Shown: in pieces, positions 42,650 to 53,737 of the stretch
How positions within the stretch are numbered: position 1 is the first letter of the stretch
Layout of the letters: every line of letters begins with the position of its first letter
Source: Hyposmocoma kahamanoa
Taxonomy: Eukaryota; Arthropoda; Insecta; Lepidoptera; Cosmopterigidae
NCBI RefSeq assembly: GCF_003589595.1
Contig: NW_020653900.1
Span: forward strand, 4,103,223-4,167,222
Length of the DNA stretch: 64,000 bases
Direction: 5' to 3'
Translations under genes and position numbers: made by a program
Notes under the pieces: model-generated
What the model saw: only the letters and a program-made list of their open reading frames with translations
What the model was told of the DNA's origin: nothing
The model's database searches: none

Positions 42650-44320
42650 GAACAGGTAAGAACTTGTATACACAGGAGTTCAAGAACTTTACTGTTAATG
42701 TAAATTTTTCAAAGAAAGCGGTCTCCAGATAAAATATTACTGCATGATAAGCAAACTGCAGTTCGGTACCAGATACGATAATGATACAAAAATTGTCATA
42801 GCATCTTTCCCAGTGCCTGTGATAGTAGCATCTTTTTACAACCAATAACAAACACCTCTGCCCTCTTTTTTTAAGTTTTATAATTACAATCCAGTCTATT
42901 CCTAAGCAATACATTGTAATCGCGCTCATCAAACATTTCTTCATTATACACGCTACTAAATAAATTAGCCTCTGTTAAACATATATATTTCTTCTATTAC
43001 TGTATATCACAAAGACGCAAAATTCTATTGTCTTGTCTCTACTGAAAAATTTCGAACTGATAATAAAGAATCAAATATGACGCTACTCCAACGCTCTACT
43101 GATTCCTGATTGGCGACACTTCTATTCTATTTGGTTTTTTATTTCATAGCGTTCGTTTGAGTTTCTTGTCGTGGATTGTTAACATAATAATCTTTTAATA
43201 TTGGTTTTGTATTATTATTGAATTGTTAAAAAAATTTGTATCCAACGCAGTACTCGACTTTGAAAATTCTCATTTTGCTCAACGATTGCATAAAATACTA
43301 TTAGAATCCGTACTTTTAAAATAAACACGATTTTCTTTTCATACATAATGTAAAACAACATAATAAGATCACATAATATCTAAAAAAATATTTGATCAAC
43401 AAAAATAATATCAAAATCTATATTAGTTTATGTCAACAACTCCTACATTTATATATTATATCAGGCGGGTTATTGTTCTTGCGTAAGCTCTTATTTGCCC
43501 CAGGCAGCTTGTCTTGTCTGCATGTAGAGCTTTTCACACATAAATATTTTGTCTCGCAAATATAACTTTTTTTTCGAGACACACCTAGACGTTGAGAGAT
43601 TCATTGATCGTTTGAATGGAAAATCCATATGTTTTACTGCCGAGATTGAGTCATCACGATGACGTGGGGGCGGTGACGGCGTTACAAAAACTTCACACGG
43701 TTGATTAGAGGACTGACTAACTTTTAAAGCTGGTTTCACAGCTGTGCGTACGGTCCGTACGGACTGTCTGCCTGCGGGCCATCCGCATACACAGAATCCG
43801 CAGTGCTCTGAATTGAGTATTTAATTTAATGTGGATATTCACGGAAGACAGTCGCCTACATCGAACGCACAGGTGGCTATTGCGAAGGTCACGCGGAGCG
43901 TGTTCCGAACGGTGTAATCCACGTCATTGTAAAACGATGTTCTGCCACCACACGTGTTACTCCGTACCGGTGCCCCTCACGCCCCGCTGATAAATCCGCA
44001 CTGCTCTGATAATCAATCCTAATGTTATATCAGATTCGGACAGAAAGAAATTAATTTGTTGCAACGGGAAAAGTTTTCAATGGATTCTAAACGACATTTG
44101 AGGGTATTAATTCCCGCATTCAGAACACAAATTTGCTGTCGAAGTTATTTAATTAGTGAGTCAGTTGGAGATCGCTGCTTTTTAGTAAATTCTGTCTTTA
44201 TTCACTTTGAACTATCGACATTAAAAATCAGATCCTAGGATCCTAGTGTTGAGATATACCTACTGTATTTCTTTACAGTATAGCTTTGTCGTAGGGATTT
44301 TTATCTCTTGTATACTGTCC
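42650..44320. other. Unassigned; GC-rich island 43735-43990
   Basis: 43735-43990 is CpG-rich with GTGCGTACGGTCCGTACGGA partly self-complementary and AATCCGCAGTGCTCTGA repeated with one change at 43994. This suggests a degraded MITE, ends not resolvable. A 121-codon minus frame at 42579-42944 begins in repeat B and is unrecognised. Confidence 0.3.
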
Positions 44321-44321
44321 T

Positions 44322-44339
44322 CATTGACGTAGGTCAATG
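44322..44339. mobile_element. Possible third minimal hAT-MITE
   Basis: CATTGAC-GTAG-GTCAATG with flanks ACTGTCCT and TCTGTCCA: six central bases of the 8-bp flanks agree. Weaker than the two perfect cases. Confidence 0.35.
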
Positions 44340-44872
44340 TCTGTCCACTTTAATTCAATTTCTCTAAAAGTGGAATTCCCTGCCAGACTCAATCAGACGC
44401 GTTAAGTCTGTTAGTCTTTCAAAACTTTACCCAAAGCTCATTATCTAATAATTCTTTTCTCCTATTCTGTGTTTAATTTTATGTGTTGTTTTCATTATTA
44501 TTATGTTTATTATAACCTTGAAAATGTATATACTTATATGTATTTTTTTCATATGTTTAATATTAAATAAGTATTCAGTTGCGCCCTCAATTAATTACGC
44601 TATCTAGCAAATAAGCCGCCTGTTGTACCTGTCCATTTTTATTATTATGTATTTGGCAATTAGGGATACTTCCACATATTTTTGTTCCATGCAGTTGATA
44701 TAGTAAACTTGTTTATATGATACAAGACGTATCATCCTAGTTTGTTGTTAATTAATACTAAGTATGAAAGACAATAATCCGTGTGATTTGCTTTATATTT
44801 GTATATAATGGAGATCTGCAAATATACATAAATGCAACGGGTTCTGCCTTCTAGCAGAAGTAGGTACATATA

Positions 44873-45018
44873 TAGTAGCACTAAAGCTCCTTGTGAAAGA
44901 GTTCGTCGTGGGAAGTACTGCCACCTTACCCATTGCTGCCGCCAAGTAGCAACGTGACCATTACTGCGTTCCGGTTTTGAAGGTAAGGGTGCTGGTGAAA
45001 TTACAGGCACATGAGACT
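44873..45018 (-). repeat. Repeat B, half copy B13
   Basis: GCTCCTTGTGAAAGAGTTCG to TTACAGGCACATGAGACTT, the distal half of the family only. Confidence 0.82.
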
Positions 45019-45024
45019 TTTATT

Positions 45025-45720
45025 TATTTATTCAGTTCACCAACACTGTATACATTATAACATTCAGTTAGGTATTTAACGCTATTGCTATTGCAGTTGT
45101 AGATCAAGACAACATGCAATGAAGAATAAGAACGTTAACATTTACTATTACAATTTGAATCTATCAATCATATTAAATTGAGAAGAATGTACATAAATAA
45201 TATTAATAAAGCAAAATAAAAAAGCAAGCCCAAAACAAAGTTAAGGCTTAAGAATATACAAATATATTTAAGGCGATGAGGTGCCCAAAATCGCTTAAAT
45301 ATGGTGTTTTTGTGCAAGTTTTTAGGCGATAACATAGCACGTGGAACTTTGAAAATAGTGCATCCTGTAACACACATCTTGAAGTGTAGCTTGAAATTCC
45401 TAGAATATTGCTAATTGTCATAGCTAATACAAAAACTGGATTACAGCCAGACTTTGGTGGTTATTTTTTTGACATATTTTTCTCGGGCAAACCAAACTTG
45501 CTTACTACAAAATTTGGTGTGGCTATTTAAATGGTACTTATCTTGATCCTGACACTTTATTTGTTTTAAATAAAAGACAAATAACAAATTTATGAGTAAA
45601 AAGTAACTTTCGCCTACTAAAGTACGAGCTAAATATTTGCTTGCAAATTATGGACAGGCACTTAACAGTGTAAAAAATATCATACACAAAAAATACGTAA
45701 ATATAATGCACCAATTCGTT
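45025..45720. other. No gene recognised
   Basis: AT-rich 3' flank of the hAT relic; its outer terminal repeat was sought here and not found. Confidence 0.35.
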
Positions 45721-45724
45721 GAAA

Positions 45725-46010
45725 TCACAACAAAATTTTTAAAAAAAAGTTAATTTTTTTACCATTAGGTGAGAATAAATACAAAATAAAGGCAAATAGC
45801 CGCTCGCTATACACAGTGCTTGCAGATGCACATAAAATTACTCGTGCTAACTGTGCCAGTTCTGGATATTTTGTTTTATACTCTACCCACCATTGGAAAG
45901 GACTCTGCTCTCGCGACAATAAACTTTCATTGATATACATCGGCCTAATTCTAGACCAACGGGGGCTTTTAGGATCATCGCGTTCCGGTTGTAATGAACT
46001 GAGTAACTTG
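45725..46010 (-). pseudogene. hAT transposase relic, C-terminal dimerisation region
   Basis: Minus-strand frame reads VEYSAKLLSSLQPERDDPK, then NESLLSREQSPFQWW and EYKTKYPELAQLARVILC, then ASASTVYSERLF. The PxxWWxxxxxxYPxLAxLARxxLxxxASxxxSERxFS pattern is the hAT family C-terminal dimerisation domain (hATC). After SERLF the frame degrades (FILYLFSPNGKKINFFLK still recalls the usual RNRLSPxxxxxLxFLK end). A stop lies just upstream of VEYSAK and neither the DDE region nor the BED finger is present. It is a truncated relic. A hAT-like terminal motif (inverted TAGAGATGCGCCGAG) lies upstream at 46060-46076. Confidence 0.72.
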
Positions 46011-46039
46011 GCCGAGTACTCGACTCAGCAAATGTTAAA

Positions 46040-46076
46040 CCGAGTAATATTTTACTTACTCGGCGCATCTCTATTT
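46040..46076 (-). repeat. hAT-like terminal repeat beside the relic
   Basis: Minus strand TAGAGATGCGCCGAGTAAGT then a CTCGG-rich stretch resembles CAGAGATGGGC-type hAT ends such as 36124. It sits on the 5' side of the transposase relic. Confidence 0.4.
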
Positions 46077-46522
46077 GGACAAACGATTTACTGTAGCAGT
46101 GAGAACGATATAGGGAAACTATTATATTATATAGCAATAAATAGAAAACATTATGTATCTTTTTATTTAGTTAACGAGAACCATATTCTAGTTTTCGTAA
46201 TGAAAACGCCAAAGATTTACAGTACTTCAGTACATGTGACATGGATCCGTTTAGCATATTTAAAAAAAAAAACATTTTATGAAGTTAAGCAGCAAGGTTC
46301 TTTTTAGCTACTAAAAAGTTACTTATTTAGGGTTGATACCCTGAAGGACTTTTATTTTCTCCGTTTTGGCTTGGTATGTTGTTAGGATCTTATGTGAGCA
46401 GGTAAAGGACACGTCTGGTGTTCTGCCTAAACACATAACACAATTCACTCGAGGTGTGGGTTGTTTCTTGTTTGCATAACATGTCCAGTTCTTATATACT
46501 TTGATATTTTTTGGTTTGATAG

Positions 46523-46543
46523 CATTGACTTACAAAGTCAATG
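46523..46543. mobile_element. 21-bp minimal hAT-MITE (two ends only)
   Basis: CATTGACTT-ACA-AAGTCAATG with a perfect 8-bp duplication TTTGATAG (46515-46522, 46544-46551). The left 13 bases, CATTGACTTACAA, are identical to E1 and E2. Confidence 0.78.
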
Positions 46544-46967
46544 TTTGATAGCATGTGTATATTTTAAGTACAACGCCATCTGTTATAGGCAATCAATATT
46601 ATGTTAAATCAAGCGGAAGGTCCAACTACCACACTATTACCGCATCGGGGCGTATGGCGCCACCTTATTGGAGAAATTATAGTAGGCGCGTTATCGCTCA
46701 AGGTCATCGACGCAAGGTCGTCGACGCTTGTCAGCGATGTATTAAGATGTCAGGGACTTGACAGAATGTCTAAACTTCGGCAAACTGTCGGCAAAGAAGT
46801 CAACAGTGTTAATACACTTACTGTTATGTAGACGTGCCAGTCTGGATAGAGGTGCAAAGTGGCCCAAATTGGAGTGGGAGCTTGGGGTACGGAATAGGTT
46901 AAAACATTGCTAGGACCTTGGCAACCTATGCGGTATGTTAAAGCCTAGTTCGTTCAGTAATTTGTGA

Positions 46968-47128
46968 CTTGTGAACTTATGTCTCTGGGTGACAGGCGCA
47001 GTGGCAGTGCCCCTCAATTCTTTGCGTTTTAAAGATCTAAGGGCCACTGGAACTCTCATGAACAGGCATGTCGCTTACCACCAGGTCCACGACTCGTTCG
47101 CTCTGTCACTTGGTATAATAAAAAAAAT
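46968..47128 (-). repeat. Repeat B, half copy B14
   Basis: GTGAACTTATGTCTCTGGGTG to CACTTGGTATAATAAAAAAA, the proximal half of the family. Confidence 0.85.
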
Positions 47129-47129
47129 A

Positions 47130-48043
47130 ACTTATAGTCATTTTTGATACATGTGCGGAAAGTTAGTCATTATTCACTAGTGTCGAGGCTTCTTGGCCCG
47201 AGCCAGAGGCGTGGATCAAGACTCGAGACAAGTGAAAATGACAAATCCACACGTGTATCAAACGACGTTTTTCAATATATTTGCTAAAAACTACATTGAA
47301 AGTAAAATAAAACAGTATTTTAAAAAAAACTTATTTTATTTCTTTGATAAAAATTCAGAGTACAATGGCAACTGTCGCCAGTATTCAGCCACATTAAAAT
47401 TATTATTTTAGCGGAACGGCGCGTAGCGGCCTCGCGTAATACCACAGAACAAAAAATAAAGAGAACGGACACTCTCCGCCCCTCCCTAGCTTTAAATACC
47501 GCACCACGCCCCGCACATTGCCGGTCACATTGACTGAACGACAACAAGGCTGCCGGCGAGCCATTTTCGCGCGAAGACGGCTTTGATATTTGAATATACT
47601 TTTCATTTATTCATTACGAAACTTGTAAGTTAATATAAAACATCATTTGACCTTACTATTTATAATGGTCGTGAATTGTGCTGTGTATTTATCATCATTT
47701 TCCGAAAGATGAACCGAAATAAGTAAAAAAAACTTATGTCTGAGATTCATTCTATTATTGTTTTCTATGTATAAAAATACATATTTATTATAGCTTATAA
47801 TGAGGCGCCATGACTTCGTGAGCTAGTAGACAAGGGTTCTCGAATTTTCAATTCATATTGCCAATAAATATTACGTAAGTAGCGAATATACCTAATTAAT
47901 GATGATCAACTTACACACACAACTTCAAATACCTTGGTTACGTTATTTAAAACTACATGTCCAAAATATAACATTTTAAGTGCTTTTAATATATTTTTTA
48001 AATAAATCTTCAATATTACTGTAGTTAGAGAAATAATGAAAAA
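47130..48043. other. Unassigned; GC-rich block 47410-47580
   Basis: On the minus strand 47410-47580 is CpG-rich, with TATTTAAAGC (47492-47501) about 30 bases before GAGAGTGTCCGTTCTC. This may be a promoter or an LTR-like piece. No TG...CA ends or gene body could be paired with it. Confidence 0.3.
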
Positions 48044-48045
48044 TA

Positions 48046-49577
48046 CACACATCAAAAGTGTCTAGGGATCAAGTGAATATTTTTGAAATAAAAATTATTT
48101 AAGCAATATTTACCAAATCCAGTCTTCCAGGACGACTTCTTACTTTAATGCTTATGTTTTATTTAACCGCTTACCCCTATATTTAATTAAAATAAACTAA
48201 AATTGATGTTTTTGCAAATTGTGGGAAAAAATTCAAATTAACGGCGTCAATTAAATGACAAAAAAATGGCGAAAATGATGATTTTGATCATTTTTATTGT
48301 AAAGATAAGAAAATTAATAATCTGTATTTCCACCATTAACACGAATCACACAATTACAGCGATTTGGCATGCTTAAGATGAGTTCATCAAAATCACTTTG
48401 AGGAATGGCCGCCCATGTGTTTTGTAACAAGTCAAAATATTGTTGTAGAGTATGTACGGTATGCATACTCGGCACAGCTCTTCTTTGAAGCATATCCCAT
48501 GCGTGCTTAATTGGATTGAGGTCTGGCGATTGAGCAGGCCACGGCAGAACGTTGATACGAGCTTCGGCAAGAATGCGTGTTACGACTCTAGCCGTGTGTG
48601 GACGTGCGTTGTCATGCATTAGTTGAAATGAATCACCCAACTGGCCTCGCAAAGGGATGATAACATCTGAAACAATCCTCTCTGCGTAAACTTGAGCATT
48701 GAGGTTACCCCTGATCCAAATGAGATCGGTTCTTCCGCCGATCCAAATACCGGCCCATATCATTATTGTTCCCCCACCATATGGATGAACTTCCTGACAA
48801 TATCTCAAACGTTCATGACGTCCAGATGTTCTCCAAACTCGAGTACGTCTTGTATCCGGTCTCATACCGAAGCGGGATTCATCCGAAAAGCACACATAGC
48901 GCCAGTCGTCTTCCTCCCAGTTTCTGTGTTCGCGAGCCCATCGTAAATGGGTCCTGCGATTGCAGGGTGCAATAGGTGGAACTCTGAGCGACCTTCGGGA
49001 TCGCAGACCCACATCACGTAAACGATTTCGGATTGTTTGATCGCTTATTAGCAAGCCTGAGGAGCTGTGGAGCCTCGTAACCAACATCATGGCGGTCATG
49101 GTACGATTCCGTCGAGCAGTATTTTGGATATACCGGTCCTGTCTGCGAGACCATCCTCCATGTCGCTCGGCCACGCTGCCCGTCATGGGATAGCGCGTCC
49201 AGGACGACTTATGACGCTCTGTGTAGTGTTAAGAGTGAAAGCCACAGCACGTTGCCTGGAACCAGCTTCCAACATTCCGACGGCTCGCATCATCACTTCT
49301 CGGGTTAAATGATGTCGTCTCTCCATAATAATGTAAATTGTTTCGGTTCCGATGCAGATATTGTAATGATTTTGTCAAAACGCTATAAGTCATTTTTATA
49401 CAAAACCACATTGACAATCGATTTTCTTCTTATTATCGAATTTTAAACAATATTCCTTATTTAAATGTTAAAACTCACTAAAAAGTATCAATAGCGATAC
49501 AAAAAAGTTAATATAATTAAACCTAATTGCAGCAATACTCTTAAACGTACTTGATCCCTAGACACTTTTGATGTGTG
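48046..49577 (-). mobile_element. Tc1-like DNA transposon, full length
   Basis: 1532 bp. The 29-bp ends, beginning CACACATCAAAAGTGTC and ending GGATCAAGT, are identical in inverted orientation (48046-48074 and 49549-49577). Flanking TA at 48044-48045 and 49578-49579 is the Tc1/mariner target duplication. One damaged transposase gene on the minus strand fills it. Identical ends suggest recent movement, probably by a transposase supplied in trans. Confidence 0.93.
48314..49326 (-). pseudogene. Tc1-like transposase, frameshifted and active-site mutant
   Basis: Would cut and join transposon ends in the nucleus. Start at 49326: MERRHHLTREVMMRAVGMLE followed by AGSRQRAVAF, SVISR gives the first helix-turn-helix. 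At about 49207 one base is missing; the frame then continues as WTRYPMTGSVAERHGG, open for 290 codons from Met 49186 to the stop at 48314. The GRPR-like linker seems shortened (GGWSRRQDRYIQNTARRNR). Second HTH: LISDQTIRNRLRDVGLRSRR. DDE region: FSDESRF (first Asp), MHDNARPH (second Asp), WPAQSPDLNPIKHAWD, where the third catalytic residue, 35 positions after the second Asp (DD34E spacing), is Lys (AAG) instead of Glu. So the copy is inactive twice over, although its DNA ends are intact. Family length is about 330-350 residues, matching the joined reading. Confidence 0.92.
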
Positions 49578-49579
49578 TA

Positions 49580-50420
49580 TTATATGATATCGATATAAAT
49601 ACATAACAGACATGTGTAATTATTAGGATTCTGGATTCTATTCATAGAATCATAGATAATAGATTTGCGTTAGCATTTTCTCTATGTTGCCGGATCACGT
49701 AACGTAATAGTAGAAAGTGATGGGTAACCCTGCTACTTCACGCACACGTTTGCGCGTGTGCAGATAGCGCCTTGCTGTATGTAGTAGTAGTAGGTAAATA
49801 ATTTTCGATCGTTGTAAGGAGTGTCCGGGGTGTGGTAATAGGTACTCACCTCCGGTCATTGTTAATACTCAATCAGCCATCTTTATGGAAAATATTTTGG
49901 TATTTTTAAATATAACCCGTTGTTTTATAAAACACCTATGCAATTTAAACAAATAAGATGTTTATAAGTAAATATTTTAATGACGAATGACTTACGTCAC
50001 AAAGCACATAAATATTAAATAAATATACAACCTCTTTAGTTCTATGTTTAAGACTTGAAACATCAGTAAATTAAAAAAAAAATGGAAAAGTAAAAAGCAC
50101 TAGTCCGAAGAATCCAACTTTCGGCACGATTTGTAGTACGAAAAATACCAAGTTTTGAGCAACTGTATTAAAAAAAATATATTTCAATACCTTACTATCC
50201 CAAACACGCATCTTATAAAGAGTGGTTGTTCAGGAGAAAGCAAAACTTACTATTTATTTTAAATTTCTTATCAAGGGTTTTAATTTGGATGCTTTACTTT
50301 AAGAATATGTAAAAGCCAGTGAGTGAATATGAAGGAAATCAGATGTGAAATCAGCCTGCAAAATTTGTATATATGTGATTTTTTAGTATTTCAGTTACTT
50401 TGTGCTTTAAAAAGTAAGGC
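49580..50420. other. No gene or repeat recognised
   Basis: GCACACGTTTGCGCGTGTGC at 49743-49762 is a small near-perfect palindrome; nothing else stands out. Confidence 0.4.
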
Positions 50421-50439
50421 GACGATCTACGAAGTTCCA

Positions 50440-50615
50440 TAAATGGTTGTTTGTAGTGCGATCTGCCTTGTTAGTTGTAAATAACGTCGTAAACTTTTGT
50501 TGAAATATATTTGCTCATCAAGGGAAATAAATGTAGACGTTACTAAGGATCGAACCCAGGGGACCAATTCCCGTCCGCTTGCAACTTTTTCTCTACATCG
50601 AAATAATATCACCCA
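50440..50615 (-). repeat. tRNA-headed SINE fragment
   Basis: Minus strand: GCAAGCGGACGGGAATTGGT then B box GGGTTCGATCC (about 50554-50544) and a TTTATTTCCCTTGATGAGC body. The short open frame over it is typical of SINE readthrough. Confidence 0.45.
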
Positions 50616-50619
50616 ATGC

Positions 50620-51160
50620 CGCCTGCTGGGAAAAACGGTGATATTAGTGCCTTATAGCTCTTTTTTTTAATTTATTTGGTTTACCAACAGCTATTATATT
50701 GTGACTTATTTCCTAAGAATAATAATTTGTTATTTTCAATTTAATGCACCGCTACTTACATGCAAACACTTCAAGCAAAAAAAATGGCAAAGGAACTTAT
50801 AACATTTAACTTAACTATGTAATATTATTAGAAACAAATACTAATAACTACCTACGTTTATACAACAAAATGCTAAATTATTTTATTTTAATATTCTTTA
50901 AAAACAAAGACAAACAATCTGCATGTATCTTTATTATACCACTTTCACTAATACACAAATTCATACACAAATACCATGAAAAGTATTCAACAAATTCACT
51001 TTAAACAATTATTATTGCATTAAAACCGTAACTTCTACACATTGCTTCTACGACATTATCATCAATGTTTTTATACCCCAAGCAGAAGGAAAAGCAATCA
51101 GTATTTTTAAAAGATATTATTTAGCAAAAAGGGTACTTATATCTGCCTTCGATGGATTAA
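50620..51160. other. AT-rich, nothing recognised
   Basis: No frames or paired ends. Confidence 0.4.
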
Positions 51161-51163
51161 GAA

Positions 51164-51447
51164 GTTTTTTTATAATATCTAGTGATGGGACGAACTAGTC
51201 GTGCAACTGATGGCAAGCTACACGCCTACGCCTATCCATAACAGTTGCAGTGTCACTCAGCTCTTTAAATCGCAAAGATCTGAGGCGCACTGCCACTGAG
51301 CCCGTCACCCTGAGACATAAGTTGACAAATCTCACGTGCCTGTAATTTCACCAGCACCCTTACCCTTCAAAAGCAAAACACAGTAATGCTGGCATTACTG
51401 CTTGGCGGCTGAAATAGATAAGGTGGCTGTACTTCCCTGAACGAACG
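51164..51447 (+). repeat. Repeat B, copy B15
   Basis: TTTTTTTATAATATCTAGTG to GTACTTCCCTGAACGAACG; near complete. Confidence 0.9.
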
Positions 51448-51454
51448 AAGAAGT

Positions 51455-51575
51455 AGAGTTTAACCATTGTGACGATTTCCAGTGTAATAATGCTTATAGG
51501 TAAGCATTATTACACTGGAAATATTTATTTACATATCAAAATAAAGATTATTTTGAATTTGAATTTGAATTTGAA
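51455..51575 (+). repeat. Retroelement 3' end with a perfect 48-bp palindrome
   Basis: GTAGAGTTTAACCATTGTGA and AATAAAGATTATTTTGAATT are the retroelement 3' end also seen at 3585. Between them, 51475-51522 is a hairpin with 22-bp identical arms (ATTTCCAGTGTAATAATGCT...) and a TAGG loop. Confidence 0.75.
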
Positions 51576-51579
51576 CTCT

Positions 51580-52255
51580 TACACAAGGACGTCTTCTTTT
51601 ACTAAACTCCAGTGCTGTGTTGTTGTTGTTGTTCTAGTGTGTGTTGTGCTTGTTTTCTGGAATGTCTGGATTATAGTTATTAAATAGAATCTACTCGAGC
51701 TGATCATCATGTGATCGATTAGACAAACTGGTGCAAAAAGTCCCAGTACTTCTCTAATAGGATTACTCAATAGAACTAGTGGGAATGAAGGTGGCGACCT
51801 CCATTGAGGGAACGACGATGAAGAAAATAATGCTTTGAAAAGCCTGTAGAAAGAAGTAAGTAGTGGTGGAGAGTTGATGGTATTTTCTAGATTGATAAAT
51901 GTTTTTTCACTACAAACATAGTTTCGTACGTTCATGATTCATTGAAAAGTGTTTACACTTAAGGTTACTAGAAAAAATTGCTACTTGGCAGTATGGCCAC
52001 ATTTTGTACATTGTTTTTCTATCGTCGCCTATGTATATACACCTTATTTATTATCGTGTGCAATAAAGTACGGGAACATCGTCGTAAATTTTAGGTTCAA
52101 ACGGGGAAAGATATTGAGAAAGTTTTTATGGGTTAATAGTATCCTTCGAAACCTTTCCTTTAAAAAAAAGTTACAATCGGTTCGACTCGTTCTATTTTTG
52201 CTACTGTACTTATTAAACTGTTGTTAAATGATATCAAATTCCTTACCGTTAATTT
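51580..52255. other. No gene recognised
   Basis: Frames of 118 codons (minus) and 92 codons (plus) are unrecognised and lack promoter or splice support. Confidence 0.35.
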
Positions 52256-52259
52256 GTTT

Positions 52260-52480
52260 AAAAGAAGTCACACGGCAAAGAGCTAAAGTAACTGCAAAAT
52301 GGCAGATGGTAGATGTAGAAGACTTGAATGGAGACCACGTCAGAGCAAATGCAAAATGGACAGACGACCAGAGGAAGGTGGTTGGATGAGAGCGGCACAA
52401 AACAATTTGGCATGCTTATACCCACGGAAGAAAAAAAAACAATGGAAGTGCGCTAAGCCTCTGATTACTGTCATAACTGC
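52260..52480 (+). pseudogene. RTE-type retrotransposon C-terminal fragment
   Basis: Open frame reads RRLEWRPRQSKCKMDRRPEE then GGWMRAAQNNLACLYPRKKK. The EWRPRxGKxxxxRPxxRW...WMRAAQ pattern is the RTE C-terminal signature; the RWxDD part is lost to a deletion or frame change. Confidence 0.7.
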
Positions 52481-52904
52481 TGTCGCCTAAACTTACGCAT
52501 TCATAATTTAAAATCTTGGTAATCATTGGTAGTAGTTTCTAATTACAAGTTACGAAGTTTTGATTTTATATTGAAATTTCAATCAATGTGCTGTCATCTA
52601 GCGGGGAATAGCTGAACGACAACGATCGAAATGTTTACTTAGTTCTTCGAAAAAGAAGCGACTAAAATTGCAGCAGTATAATGTTTACTTACATTTTTTG
52701 TAACAAAAAAATATTACGATAAACAGAAAATTGAAGATTTATTAAATTAAATAAAATAAGACTTGGCTATGATGCGAAATACCACCAAAGATAATATTAA
52801 AAGTGAGACTTTTCGCGCTCCAAAGTAACAAAATACAGGATGTCTGTACGATTTTCGAAGCTTTACGCTAGATAATTGACACGACCTTAACGTACAAAAC
52901 GAAA

Positions 52905-52922
52905 ATGGCGGACTCAGCTCAA
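52905..52922 (+). CDS. Very tentative first coding exon (MADSAQ)
   Basis: ACGAAAATGGCGG has a good start context and the six codons are followed at once by GTAAGT (52923-52928), a strong 5' splice site. Short first exons of this kind exist, but this combination also arises by chance. No downstream exon is identifiable before the window ends. Confidence 0.15.
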
Positions 52923-52929
52923 GTAAGTG

Positions 52930-53735
52930 GCACTTCGCGTGCTGTTAGCACACGTGTCACGTGTACTTCGTCAACGACACCCTCGCCCTATTCTATACAA
53001 AGGTACTAAGACAGGCACCATTCTCCGAGACCCTAAACAACTCCTGAATAGTACTTATGATACTGACGTGCTCGTATTTTGGAGCGAAACTTCTGACAGC
53101 TGCCGGTTACCTGAAGACGGTCACCGCCCGAAGCTCTATCCCCGATTTTCCGCTGCCTGCTTATAGGCGATGACGACTGAACCCTTATTGTGACGCACAT
53201 ATTTAGTTGTTAGTTGTTTGTTATTTCAATGGCTAAGACTTTCATTTTTGCACAGGAAGCATTAATTGATGTTGCCTACAGACTTATGACAATAGTTTCC
53301 CGTAAATCACGCTAATTTGGGTGCCACGACATATGTACGGTTTGATTTGGCGAATAAATTAGCGAAATGGAAACTTATAATGCTAGTTACGCGTAATTAT
53401 ATTATCTATCCCTGACGATAAGTTGTTGCATGTAATGACAATTGTTCAGCACGTAATGCGGGCACGGGCATTCCACTTTGTTTTATAACAAATTTCGCAC
53501 AACATTTTATTTAAGCCTCAATTAATTTTTTTTTTCTTTTTACTATGATTGGGCTTGGCATTCTTCTTCTCGTGTTATCAAGTTTGTGTCTGTATTTCCT
53601 TTTATAGATTTAGTTATTTTTTTGTGTTTTTCTTTCTCCACGTTGTTTTTGCAAACTGTGTCCATTCATAATAATTTATAGAGTTGGTTAAGTTCTCCAC
53701 CACATTTAATTTAAATATAAATGAATAATAAAAAA
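52930..53735. other. No gene recognised
   Basis: The 79-codon frame at 52927-53166 directly follows the tentative splice donor and is unrecognised. Confidence 0.35.
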
Positions 53736-53737
53736 AT

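Noticed and set aside
45816..46307. 163-codon plus-strand frame
   Set aside because: Antisense to the hAT dimerisation relic and continues into AT-rich DNA; no family resemblance.
46555..46831. Overlapping 68- and 76-codon frames
   Set aside because: No recognisable motif, no splice or promoter context, and both frames open by chance in a GC-richer patch.
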